The notes under the pieces are model-generated. The model saw nothing but the letters and a program-made list of their open reading frames with translations, was not told where the DNA came from and made no database searches. Below are positions 34,002-42,357 of a stretch of DNA of 64,000 nucleotides, piece by piece. Positions within the stretch are counted from its first letter, which is position 1, and each line of letters starts with the position of its first letter. The position numbers and the translations under genes are program-made. Source of the stretch: Massiliimalia massiliensis (lineage in GTDB: Bacteria > Bacillota > Clostridia > Oscillospirales > Ruminococcaceae); contig NZ_FUHT01000004.1 in assembly GCF_900155615.1 (NCBI RefSeq), positions 310,001-374,000 on the forward strand, written 5' to 3'.

Positions 34002-34396
34002 ACCGTATCAAAGAAATAAAAAAACAGCTTGAAGACAGGTATTGCTACGACCGAAAACTCAAGGAAAAAGATGTGCAGCGGCTAAGACGAAATATTCCTT
34101 CTGATTTTTCGGAAACGGTTGCCGCTTCTCTCATTGTCGGTTGTCTTCGCCTCGACGCAGTTCTCTATCGGTCAGATGACACCCTTCGGTTCGGATACGA
34201 TGTGTTCGTCAAGGACGATCCGGCGTTGCCGGAGTGGATCTGTTATGATACGCTTCCCGAACCGGTCAGCTTAAAGGAAGCAGATATGCTGTCTGTACTG
34301 GACCGCTTCGCCGATCAGTGCGGTCTCTCCTTTACCGAAAGCTGCTTCTCTCGTCTTGACGGCAAGGTTATCAAAAAAGAAAAACCGAGCCTGTGA
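33998..34396 (+). CDS. Small ICE protein, function unknown
   Basis: A 132-residue soluble protein starting at GTG 33998 (overlapping the previous stop; GGAGGGG upstream). It has a helical N-terminus and a mixed core (VGCLRLDAVLYRSDDTLRFG). It is the last gene before the oriT-like interval. No family recognised. Confidence 0.65.
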   Translation: MNRIKEIKKQLEDRYCYDRKLKEKDVQRLRRNIPSDFSETVAASLIVGCLRLDAVLYRSDDTLRFGYDVFVKDDPALPEWICYDTLPEPVSLKEADMLSVLDRFADQCGLSFTESCFSRLDGKVIKKEKPSL

Positions 34397-34725
34397 GCCG
34401 CCGTGTCGCCCCGTGTGCCGATTATAACGCCGAAGCGGAGAAAGTACCCGACCGACAGGCTTTGCACGAATTTGGGCGGTTTCTGAGGGAACGGCAAAGA
34501 TGGCAAACACAACGGCAAATCGCCCGGCATTTGCCTGCGATTTGGTTGCAGGATAAAGGCGGGTGGCTGTAAACGCCCCTTCCGCCGGTTCACAGCAGCC
34601 CGCAATGCGGACTGCGTCAGGGTTTGTGAGCCTTTTCGGTTTTTGCGGTTTAGGTACACCTAAACTGCCGTATGCAAGGAAAATACGGCGGTTTTAAGGT
34701 GGCTGTCAGAAAGGAGCAGACGCCT
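34397..34725 (+). other. Non-coding interval with inverted repeats, candidate oriT
   Basis: This 329-base gap lies directly upstream of mobC and the relaxase, where oriT is found in related elements. It holds a perfect palindrome GTTTAGGTACACCTAAAC (34648-34665) and, touching it, an inverted repeat GCCGTAT/ATACGGC (34667-34673, 34683-34689) with a nine-base spacer. A weaker repeat set lies around 34,520-34,600. No convincing gene was seen. The nick site cannot be assigned by eye. Confidence 0.55.
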
Positions 34726-35133
34726 ATGGAAAAAGAAAAGAAAATACGCATTCCGCTGTGGCTTTACCCGTCTGTGGAAGATAAAATCATGAAGAATTTT
34801 GAAGCGGATAACTGTAAAAGTCCCAGCGAATTCATAGAAAAAGCAATCATTTTTTACTGCGGATATCTTGCGAGCGAGGAATACAAACAGTATCTTCCGA
34901 ATGTCATCATCTCTACGATGCAGGGCAGCCTCGACTCCTTCGAGGATCGGATGGCAACTCTGCTTTTCAAAATTGCGGTAGAGCTTTGCATGATGCTTCA
35001 TGTGACGGCAGCGACGAATCAGATTGACGAAAGCACGCTGACAAAACTGCGTGGTATGTGCGTAGATGAAGTGAAAAAACTGCGCGGATCGGTGCGGCTT
35101 GAAAATGCTGTGAAGTTTCAAAACGGTAATTAA
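34726..35133 (+). CDS. MobC-like relaxosome accessory protein
   Basis: A 135-residue protein with an N-terminal ribbon-helix-helix (KIRIPLWLYPSVEDKIMKNF, then SPSEFIEKAI) and a helical C-terminus. MobC-type proteins bind oriT and help the relaxase open the strands. ATG 34726 has AAGGAG upstream; ATG 34672 lies inside the inverted repeat and lacks a site. The gene is two bases upstream of the relaxase gene. Confidence 0.82.
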   Translation: MEKEKKIRIPLWLYPSVEDKIMKNFEADNCKSPSEFIEKAIIFYCGYLASEEYKQYLPNVIISTMQGSLDSFEDRMATLLFKIAVELCMMLHVTAATNQIDESTLTKLRGMCVDEVKKLRGSVRLENAVKFQNGN

Positions 35134-35135
35134 AA

Positions 35136-37229
35136 ATGGCAAAGATTATTTTGAAATCCCGGTATCTGAAATCCGGCAGCAGACTGCACTCGGAACATCT
35201 CATCAAATATATCGCGCAACGCGACGGCGTTCAGAAAATAGATGACACATGGCGGTATAAACCTGTCAGCAAAGAACAGAAGAAACTGATTACAGAACTC
35301 ACTGAAGAATTTCCCGACATGAAAAACAGCTTTGAATATGCGGACTACCTGTCCCATCCAAGCAAAGGAACGGCTTCGGAATTTATCACCCGCGCTATTG
35401 AAGATAATGTCGATCTCATCGGCAAGAGAGAAAACTATGTGGAGTATATTGCAAAGCGCCCCCGTGCAGAACGACAGGGCGAGCATGGTCTGTTTACGGA
35501 TCAGAATGTGCCGATTAACCTTTCAAAGGTTGCAGCGGAAGTAGCAAATCATGACGGGAATGTGTATACGCATATCCTGTCTCTTCGCCGCGAGGACGCT
35601 TCCCGTCTTGGTTATGACAACGCCTATGCGTGGCGAAACCTTGTACGCTCCCAAGCAGAAACAATTGCCAAGAACATGAAGATACCGCTTTGTGATCTGC
35701 GGTGGTATGCTGCATTTCACAATGAGAGCTATCATCCTCATATTCACATGGTCGCTTACTCTGTGGGGAAAGAACCGTATCTCACTAAACAAGGAATACG
35801 AAATATTAAGGCGGCATTTGCCCGTCAGATTTTCAAGCATGATCTGATGCAGGTGTATATCGAGCAGACCAACCAGAGAAATGCTTTGGTACAGCAGAGC
35901 CGTGATGTTCTCTCGGACATCATATCACGAATCAACTCCGGCAGCTACGATAACCCTATTGTTACGGATCTATTGGTGAAACTGTCGGAGCAGATGAAAA
36001 ATTACAAAGGCAAAAAGGTATATGGGTATCTTCCGCAGGCAGGTCGCAATATCGTGAACGCAATTGTGGATGAGCTGGCAAAGGACAAAGATATTTCTGC
36101 GCTTTATGATTTGTGGTATGAACAGCGTGATACTATCACCGGCACCTATCAGGATGAGCGCGATACTCGGATGCCGCTGTCACAGAACAAAGAATTTAAG
36201 GCAGTCAAAAACGCTGTCATACAGGAATCGCTGAACATCCTCTATGACCGTATCACCTTTGAAGAAGCAGTATCCGAACCGAAAGAATTCACTCTCGATG
36301 AGCAGGAACCGGAAGAAACAAAGATAGAATCGTCTGCGCCTAAAAAATGGTGGAGCGATCCCGACCATCCGCTGTTTCAATACCGCAAGGCAAAAGCATA
36401 CCTCGACAAAGACAGCCTTCTATACGATCCAGCTGAAGCGGTGCAATGGCTTCTGCTGTCCGCTGCGCAGGGGTACGAGTATGCACAGTACCGTCTCGGC
36501 AAGCTATATCTTTTGGGAAATGAAATAGAACAGGATTTCCAGCAAGCCGAAAGCTGGCTCGAAAAAGCCTCCGATCAGGGCAACAGCTATGCGAAATATT
36601 CTCTTGCAAAGATGCACCTTGCCGGGCTTGCTGTACAGAGCGATGAAGTGAAAGCGATCCGGCTCCTTCGGGAATCTGCAAATGACGGGAATGGGTGGGC
36701 GCAGTATCTGCTCGGTAAATTCTGTTTTCGAGGTGAGCATATCGAAAAAGATGTATTTGAGGCAGAGCGCTTGCTGAACTCTTCTGCAGAGCAAAAAAAC
36801 AGTCAGGCACAATATCTCCTTGCAAAATTGTATCTCTGTGAAGACGGGGTTCCAAAGGATACAGGAAAGGCTCTTCATTGGCTGTGGGAATCCGTAAAAC
36901 AAAAAAATCAGTACGCACAGTATCAGCTTGGAAAAATGCTTCTGTTCGGCAAAGACGCTGAACAGGATATTCAAAACGGCATTGCTCTGCTGTTGGACTC
37001 CGCCGAACAGGGCAATGTGTATGCCGCGCGTCTTCTGCAGAACTACTACAGTGGAAGAATGACAAAACCGTCTGTCAGCATGGCGTCTTTTCGCCTGCTC
37101 TCTCATCTTGCCCAAATGTTTGAAGACCGTATTCGCAGAAATGAAGACGGCCAGCGAATGGAGATCGACAGAAAGCTCCGGCAGAAGATTGAAGAAAAGA
37201 AACAGGCGCATGGATTGAAAATGGGATAA
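35136..37229 (+). CDS. MobP-type relaxase with C-terminal Sel1 repeats
   Basis: A 697-residue protein. Residues 1 to about 320 are the relaxase domain. MAKIILKSRYLKSG and YIAQRDGVQ are N-terminal landmarks, and HPHIH at 200-204 is the metal-binding histidine motif. It nicks oriT and pilots the strand. From about 410 to 650 there are at least six Sel1-like repeats of 36 residues (AAQGYEYAQYRLGKLYLLG; SDQGNSYAKYSLAKMHLAG; AEQGNVYAARLL), a helical solenoid for protein contacts, perhaps docking to TraG or host factors. The start has little ribosome site and probably depends on coupling with mobC. Confidence 0.9.
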   Translation: MAKIILKSRYLKSGSRLHSEHLIKYIAQRDGVQKIDDTWRYKPVSKEQKKLITELTEEFPDMKNSFEYADYLSHPSKGTASEFITRAIEDNVDLIGKRENYVEYIAKRPRAERQGEHGLFTDQNVPINLSKVAAEVANHDGNVYTHILSLRREDASRLGYDNAYAWRNLVRSQAETIAKNMKIPLCDLRWYAAFHNESYHPHIHMVAYSVGKEPYLTKQGIRNIKAAFARQIFKHDLMQVYIEQTNQRNALVQQSRDVLSDIISRINSGSYDNPIVTDLLVKLSEQMKNYKGKKVYGYLPQAGRNIVNAIVDELAKDKDISALYDLWYEQRDTITGTYQDERDTRMPLSQNKEFKAVKNAVIQESLNILYDRITFEEAVSEPKEFTLDEQEPEETKIESSAPKKWWSDPDHPLFQYRKAKAYLDKDSLLYDPAEAVQWLLLSAAQGYEYAQYRLGKLYLLGNEIEQDFQQAESWLEKASDQGNSYAKYSLAKMHLAGLAVQSDEVKAIRLLRESANDGNGWAQYLLGKFCFRGEHIEKDVFEAERLLNSSAEQKNSQAQYLLAKLYLCEDGVPKDTGKALHWLWESVKQKNQYAQYQLGKMLLFGKDAEQDIQNGIALLLDSAEQGNVYAARLLQNYYSGRMTKPSVSMASFRLLSHLAQMFEDRIRRNEDGQRMEIDRKLRQKIEEKKQAHGLKMG

Positions 37230-37246
37230 CCGAGAAAGGAGTTACC

Positions 37247-38170
37247 ATGTCAACGAAATATATTCATTTCACAGAACAAGAAAAAGAACAGGCGCGACAG
37301 ATAGACATTGCACAACTGCTCCGTAGTCAGGGCGAAGCCTTGAAACGCTCCGGCTCAGAGTATGAATGGAAAGAGGGATCGCAAAAAGTCACCATCCGGG
37401 GAAACCTGTGGTTTCATCAGTATGAGCGCACCGGCGGCGATGCGATTGACTTCGTCAGACGGTTTTACAACAAATCCTATCCTGAAGCGATGGAATATCT
37501 CCTCGGCGGCTGTTCGGGTACGCTTGTTGTTTCTCCACCGGTACAGAAGAAACCGCCGAAACCTTTTGCACTGCCAAAAAGCAACGATAATATGCGCCGC
37601 GTCTATGCTTATCTCATCAATTGCAGAGGCATAGACAGAGATGTCCTCTATACTTTTACGCACAAAGGAATGATCTACGAATCAGCCGAATACCATAACG
37701 CGGTGTTCGTCGGCTTCGATCAGAACGGTATACCTCGCCATGCTCACAAACGAGGCAGCGGATCACAAAGCACCTATAAAGGAAATCAGGACGGCAGTCT
37801 GCCGGAATATAGTTTCCACTAGATTGGCTCAAGCAACAAGTTGTTTGTTTTTGAAGCTCCAATAGATATGCTGTCCTTTATTTCCATGCATAAAGACGGT
37901 TGGAAAAAGCACAGCTATGCCGCATCCTGTGGCGTGTCTGACCATGTGCTGTGGCAGATGATCAGGGATAACCCCAATATCAAAACGGTTTACCTTTGTC
38001 GTGACAATGACGAAGCCGGACAGCTTGCCAACAAACGAACATCGGTTGCGCTTTTTTTGAAAGGCATTCAACATGAAATCCTCGTTCCGATCCATAAAGA
38101 CTGGAACGAGGATCTTTTATATCCAACGAAACCGGAGGAATCAGAATGTTTCAGTCAACAGCTTATGTAA
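37247..38170 (+). pseudogene. DUF3991/Toprim primase-like gene split by an in-frame TAG
   Basis: The reading frame codes for 191 residues of DUF3991 region (IDFVRRFYNKSYPEAMEYLLGG, then YLINCRGIDRDVLYTF). It meets TAG at 37820-37822 and continues in the same frame into a Toprim domain (LFVFEAPIDMLSF with its Glu, CRDNDEAGQ with the acidic pair). In relatives this spot reads HW, so one base change, TGG to TAG, explains the stop. The intact protein would be about 307 residues and may act in replication or strand priming. The Toprim part could be made by suppression or from an internal TTG at 37841, but simple loss is likeliest. Confidence 0.88.
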
Positions 38171-38200
38171 AGAAAAATACAATCAATAGGTAAAGGAGTG

Positions 38201-38233
38201 ATGAATTATAATCGAAAGTGTGCTGCCTTATGA
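38201..38233 (+). other. Ten-codon leader ORF coupled to traG
   Basis: An ATG three bases after AAAGGAG opens a ten-residue frame whose TGA stop overlaps the ATG of the coupling-protein gene (ATGA). The traG start itself has no good ribosome site, so it may be reached by re-initiation. A small frameshift in an originally longer N-terminus is the alternative. Confidence 0.45.
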
Positions 38234-40059
38234 CAGGCAACATTACTATGCTGATTGTGTTGGGTGTTGTTATGTTCGCCGTTCTCGGTGGAATAACGCT
38301 CCTATCACATATCTATAGCCTCAACAACATCAAAAGCAAAACGGTCGGCGACGGACAGCATGGCACAGCTCGGTTCGCCTCTAAATCAGAAATCCGCAGA
38401 ATCTACAAGCAAATACCGTTTACACCTGATGAGTGGAGAAAGCAGGCGAAGGAAAACACTCTTCCGAAGCTGCCGCAGGGAATTATCGTCGGCTGTCAGA
38501 GCAAAGGCGGTAATACCATTGCATATGTAGATGACGCCGATGTGCATTGCATGATGGTGGGTGCGGCAGGCTGCGGAAAGACTGCCTATTGGCTGTATCC
38601 GAATTTGGAATACGCTTGTGCTTCTGGAATGTCTTTCTTGACAACTGATACGAAGGGCGATCTGTATCGGCACTACGGCGGGATCGCAAAAAACTGTTAC
38701 GGATATAATGTTGCGGTGATCGATCTGCGTAACCCCACCAAGTCAGACGGCAACAATATCCTGCACCTTGTTAACAAATATATGGATATGGCGAAAGAAA
38801 ATCCGCAGGATATCGCTCTCCGTGCCAAAGCAGCGAAATATGCAAAAATCATTGGAAAGACCTTGATCTACGCAGACGGCGACGCTTCCGCTTATGGTCA
38901 AAACGCCTTTTTTTATGACGCGGCTGAAGGTGTTTTGGTTTCTCTCATTTTGCTCATTGCCGAATTTGCGCCCAAAAACCAGCGGCACATTGTTTCGGTG
39001 TTCAAGCTGGTACAGGACTTGCAGGCACCGAGCAATGTCAAAGGCAAGAATCAGTTCCAGCTCTTAATGGACAGACTTCCTGCCGATCATAAGGCAAGGT
39101 GGTTTTCCGGCGCGGCATTGAACACCGGCGATCAGGCGATGGCGTCCGTCATGTCAACCGTAATGTCACGCCTCAATGCTTTCCTCGACAGCGAGATGGA
39201 ACAAGTACTGTGCTTTGATACAGCAATTGACGCGGAACGCTTCTGCAATGAAAAATCCGCCGTATTCATTGTTATGCCGGAGGAAAATCCCAACGCTTAT
39301 TTTATGGTCAGCCTGCTCATCCAGCAGCTATACCGGGAAATTCTCGCTGTGGCAGATGAGAACGGTGGAACACTTCCGAACCGTGCTATGTTCTATTGTG
39401 ACGAATTTGGTACTCTTCCGCCTATCCAATCTGCTGAGATGATGTACAGCGCCTCCCGCAGCAGGCGGCTTTCCATTGTCAGCATTATTCAGAGTTATCA
39501 GCAGCTTGAAAAGAATTACGGAAAAGAAGGCACCGCCATCATACAAGACAACTGTCAGCTCACTATCGCAGGCGGATTTGCGCCTTCAAGCGAAACGGCG
39601 GACATCATTTCAAGGGCGCTTGGCACACGGACAGTTATGACCGGTTCGGTTTCAAGAAGTAAAAATGATCCGTCCCAATCACTGCAGATGACCGAAAGAG
39701 CCTTAATGTCGGCAGATGAACTAAAGAGTATGAAAAAAGGCTCATTTATCGTAATGAAAACCGGAACACATCCCTTTATATCAAAGCTCAAGCTGTTTTT
39801 CAAGTGGGGGATTTCTTTTCCTGAAAACTCCTATACAATCACCGACAAGGGCGCTCGCCGTGTGCATTATATCAGCCGCGAAACGCTCATCAAAAATATT
39901 ACCGCGAGATATCCGCAGGAAAAGAAACCGCGCGTTCCTGCTGCAAGTCCGCCGTCAGGCGGTCAGATGATGACCGAGCCTGCCGAAGCAACCTTTGCAC
40001 AGGAAGTCAATCACGCAGCACAGCAGGAAAAAATTGCGAAACCGATACGGACAGGTTAA
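38230..40059 (+). CDS. TraG/VirD4-type coupling ATPase
   Basis: About 609 residues. One N-terminal membrane helix (MLIVLGVVMFAVLGGITLL) is followed by SLNNIKSKTVGDGQHGTARF, typical of this family. The Walker A is GAAGCGKT (111-118) and the Walker B region is MFYCDEFGTLPP. It brings the relaxase-DNA complex to the channel. The C-terminal 50 residues are Pro/Ala-rich and probably disordered. The start is ATG 38230 (or GTG 38218); an in-frame stop at 38209 rules out anything earlier. Only a single membrane helix is visible, so the N-terminus is short. Confidence 0.92.
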   Translation: MTGNITMLIVLGVVMFAVLGGITLLSHIYSLNNIKSKTVGDGQHGTARFASKSEIRRIYKQIPFTPDEWRKQAKENTLPKLPQGIIVGCQSKGGNTIAYVDDADVHCMMVGAAGCGKTAYWLYPNLEYACASGMSFLTTDTKGDLYRHYGGIAKNCYGYNVAVIDLRNPTKSDGNNILHLVNKYMDMAKENPQDIALRAKAAKYAKIIGKTLIYADGDASAYGQNAFFYDAAEGVLVSLILLIAEFAPKNQRHIVSVFKLVQDLQAPSNVKGKNQFQLLMDRLPADHKARWFSGAALNTGDQAMASVMSTVMSRLNAFLDSEMEQVLCFDTAIDAERFCNEKSAVFIVMPEENPNAYFMVSLLIQQLYREILAVADENGGTLPNRAMFYCDEFGTLPPIQSAEMMYSASRSRRLSIVSIIQSYQQLEKNYGKEGTAIIQDNCQLTIAGGFAPSSETADIISRALGTRTVMTGSVSRSKNDPSQSLQMTERALMSADELKSMKKGSFIVMKTGTHPFISKLKLFFKWGISFPENSYTITDKGARRVHYISRETLIKNITARYPQEKKPRVPAASPPSGGQMMTEPAEATFAQEVNHAAQQEKIAKPIRTG

Positions 40060-40071
40060 GGAGGTGGTTTT

Positions 40072-40326
40072 GTGCCATATTACACCAAGCTGTATCAAAC
40101 CGACCTGCCGCATCGTGCAAAGCTGGTGTATATCTATCTCCATGACCGCATGGATGCGGAACACAAGGCATGGCCGGGGCTTAACACCATTGCAAAGGAT
40201 CTGTCGCTCTCCCGAAGTACAGCAAAGCGGGCTGTCAAAGACTTGGAAAAAGCCGGTCTGATACGAAAAGAGCCGCACTACCGTGAAAACGGAAGTGCGA
40301 CCTCGAATCGATATTATTTACTTTGA
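40072..40326 (+). CDS. Winged-helix protein (replication-initiator-like HTH)
   Basis: An 84-residue protein, essentially one winged helix-turn-helix (TIAKDLSLSRSTAKRAVKDL, then the wing). It starts at GTG 40072 after AAGGAGGTGG. It resembles the HTH part of RepA/DnaD-type initiators and small ICE regulators. It is the last plus-strand gene of the transfer block. Confidence 0.8.
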   Translation: MPYYTKLYQTDLPHRAKLVYIYLHDRMDAEHKAWPGLNTIAKDLSLSRSTAKRAVKDLEKAGLIRKEPHYRENGSATSNRYYLL

Positions 40327-40374
40327 AAAATCTATTTCCACTCCAAGGGAGTATTATGCCTTTTTTGTGGACTG

Positions 40375-40401
40375 AGGGGCGGTTCATTATGGACTGCCCC
40401 T
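40375..40401 (+). terminator. Hairpin between convergent transfer and regulator genes
   Basis: Nine-bp stem AGGGGCGGT/ACTGCCCCT with one G-T pair and a nine-base loop. There is no clear T tract, so it is a weak or bidirectional terminator at the convergent junction. Confidence 0.45.
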
Positions 40402-40472
40402 AAGTACCCACTTTAAGAGAGATTACAGCAGAAAGAAAACATAAGTTTAGTAGCCTTATTGCATTTTCTATA

Positions 40473-40703
40473 TTACTTTTCTGTGCCGTCTCCGTGGAGA
40501 ATCCAGTCTGCATCATAGCCAAATTCAAGGGCGATCAGCTTAGCGAGGGAGGGAGAAATGGTCTTATTTTTTTGCGTATCCGGCCGGCTGTTGCCTGTAA
40601 GGATATACACATAGTTCACGGTAATACCAAGTCTGCGGGCAAACTCGGTTTTGGATATGTTCTGCTCGGATACAATCTGATTCAATCTGTCAGCTAATGC
40701 CAT
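40473..40703 (-). CDS. XRE/Cro-CI-type regulator
   Basis: A 76-residue protein that is a single helix-turn-helix of the XRE family (KTEFARRLGITVNYVYILTG, then PSLAKLIALEFGYDADW). Its ATG follows AAAGGGGG on the minus strand and overlaps the 3' end of the LuxR-type gene by 14 bases, so the two are co-translated. It may bind the palindrome at the operon promoter (44007-44021); that is inference. Confidence 0.85.
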   Translation of the reverse strand: MALADRLNQIVSEQNISKTEFARRLGITVNYVYILTGNSRPDTQKNKTISPSLAKLIALEFGYDADWILHGDGTEK

Positions 40704-42345
40704 TTGTTTTCCCCCTTTCTCCTTCTTCCTGCTTCATAATGGCGGAATAACGCAAAAGCTGTTTCAGAGAATGCACATTCAGCTTGGTGTAGATATTTCT
40801 GTTGTGGAAACGAATGGTAGATTCCTTCAAGCCGGTCAGCGCCACGATTTCTTTTACGGTTTTCCCGGCAATATACAGACCCAGGATTTCTTTTTCCCTT
40901 TCTGTCAAAAATTTGAGACCGTTTTTGAAATCCTCATAATCATAAGGATCCACCTCGTTCTTCCTGGAATATGCCAGCCTCTCGACCTGCTGCATAGTTT
41001 CGTCGTGTGCATTCCGGATTTGATCCAGCGAAGTCTGCATATCGGCTTTTTCTCTTCGCATCGTATCAAACGCCGCTTCATTGATGCGGTCCTGCTCGGC
41101 AAGAAAAGCGAACAGGTCGTCTATTTCCGAAATACCGGAATCCCTGTCATATTCTTTCTGTTTGAGCTGCTCCAAGCTTTTTTTAATCGGCGACAGATAC
41201 CTGCGTGTAAAGAAATAACTGCATCCGATCGTTGCTGTGAGAATAAGCAAAACGAGCAATATAATTCGTATTGTGTCATCTAAAACCCATCTGTCAAAAT
41301 CTTGTTTGGGAACAAGAGCTGTTAAATAAAAAGTATCACTGTCTTTACATAGGTTTACTTGCTTTGTTACACCGATATAAGACGAAGTGTCTCCCCGGAA
41401 TAAGGTCAGCCCGTTGCCGAGAGAAGAAGAAATATATGGTCCGTTCGGCGATAAATAATATCCGTCCGTTATACCGCAGCTGAAACTGTCTGCATGATTT
41501 ATCATACTTTCGCTGCCTTTGTTGATTGTAAATACAGTGTGTTCCAGCTTGGACGGCTGGCTGAATGTGTGCCTGAAATAACTCTCGCTGATCTCAAACC
41601 CGCACAGTCCGTATACCGTTCCGTTCCTGCCGATAATCGGGAGCGTCATTAGCACGGCTCTTTCCGATGTTCCCGTAAGAGTAAATATATCGGAAAGGCG
41701 ATATGCATTGGTTAGCGGCTGTTTGGAATCGGCCGTTAATTGATCGGAATTTGGGAACAGATCCGTATTAAACTCCAACCTCCATTTTCGGTGGGGCATA
41801 ACGCCGTGTTCCTTTCCGAGCTGTGCAAGTCCGCGATAAAGCAAAATACCGGTATCCGAGTAATCTAAAGAGCTGCGCTGCAAATACAAACCCGAGCGAG
41901 AGCTTGCAGCGTTATCTGCGTCCGCATTGACCGTTGCATTCAGAACAATAAAGGCGCCTGAACATTTAGCCTCAAGAAGCTTTTGCCTGAGTATATTGAA
42001 AGTTGCTTCCTGAACAGCGGCAATGTTTATCTCTGAATCACTGATGTCTGAAAAGCCGATATGATTTTCTGAAAGGTACTTTTCAATAGCATCGGCAGTA
42101 TCGACAGACAGCTGAATGCTCATAACGGACAATCCTTCAATATGGGATTCAATTTGCCTGTGAAATACATCCGCCTGGAAATCCAATGTTTCAAAAGTTG
42201 TTTGCTCTGCGCCTGTAAATTGCCCTAATAACAGCAGTCCGGAAAACAGCAATGTCAGGACAAGCGCTACGAGGATAAGCATATAGGCCAAAAGCTTTCG
42301 CTTCATGGATCGCTTTTTACCTGTAAAACCGGGCAACAATTTCAT
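40690..42345 (-). CDS. Membrane-bound Cache/LuxR-type one-component regulator
   Basis: A 551-residue protein. A first membrane helix (about 17-42) precedes an extracytoplasmic region of about 300 residues with the look of a double Cache sensor. A second helix (IILLVLLILTATIGCSYFF) follows, then a coiled-coil linker and a C-terminal LuxR/GerE helix-turn-helix (FLTEREKEILGLYIAGKTVKEI). It is thus a one-chain receptor that would bind DNA while held in the membrane. The gene begins 12 bases after the solute-binding protein gene, so that lipoprotein may deliver the ligand. Confidence 0.85.
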   Translation of the reverse strand: MKLLPGFTGKKRSMKRKLLAYMLILVALVLTLLFSGLLLLGQFTGAEQTTFETLDFQADVFHRQIESHIEGLSVMSIQLSVDTADAIEKYLSENHIGFSDISDSEINIAAVQEATFNILRQKLLEAKCSGAFIVLNATVNADADNAASSRSGLYLQRSSLDYSDTGILLYRGLAQLGKEHGVMPHRKWRLEFNTDLFPNSDQLTADSKQPLTNAYRLSDIFTLTGTSERAVLMTLPIIGRNGTVYGLCGFEISESYFRHTFSQPSKLEHTVFTINKGSESMINHADSFSCGITDGYYLSPNGPYISSSLGNGLTLFRGDTSSYIGVTKQVNLCKDSDTFYLTALVPKQDFDRWVLDDTIRIILLVLLILTATIGCSYFFTRRYLSPIKKSLEQLKQKEYDRDSGISEIDDLFAFLAEQDRINEAAFDTMRREKADMQTSLDQIRNAHDETMQQVERLAYSRKNEVDPYDYEDFKNGLKFLTEREKEILGLYIAGKTVKEIVALTGLKESTIRFHNRNIYTKLNVHSLKQLLRYSAIMKQEEGERGKTNGIS

Positions 42346-42357
42346 GCCGTCACCGCC

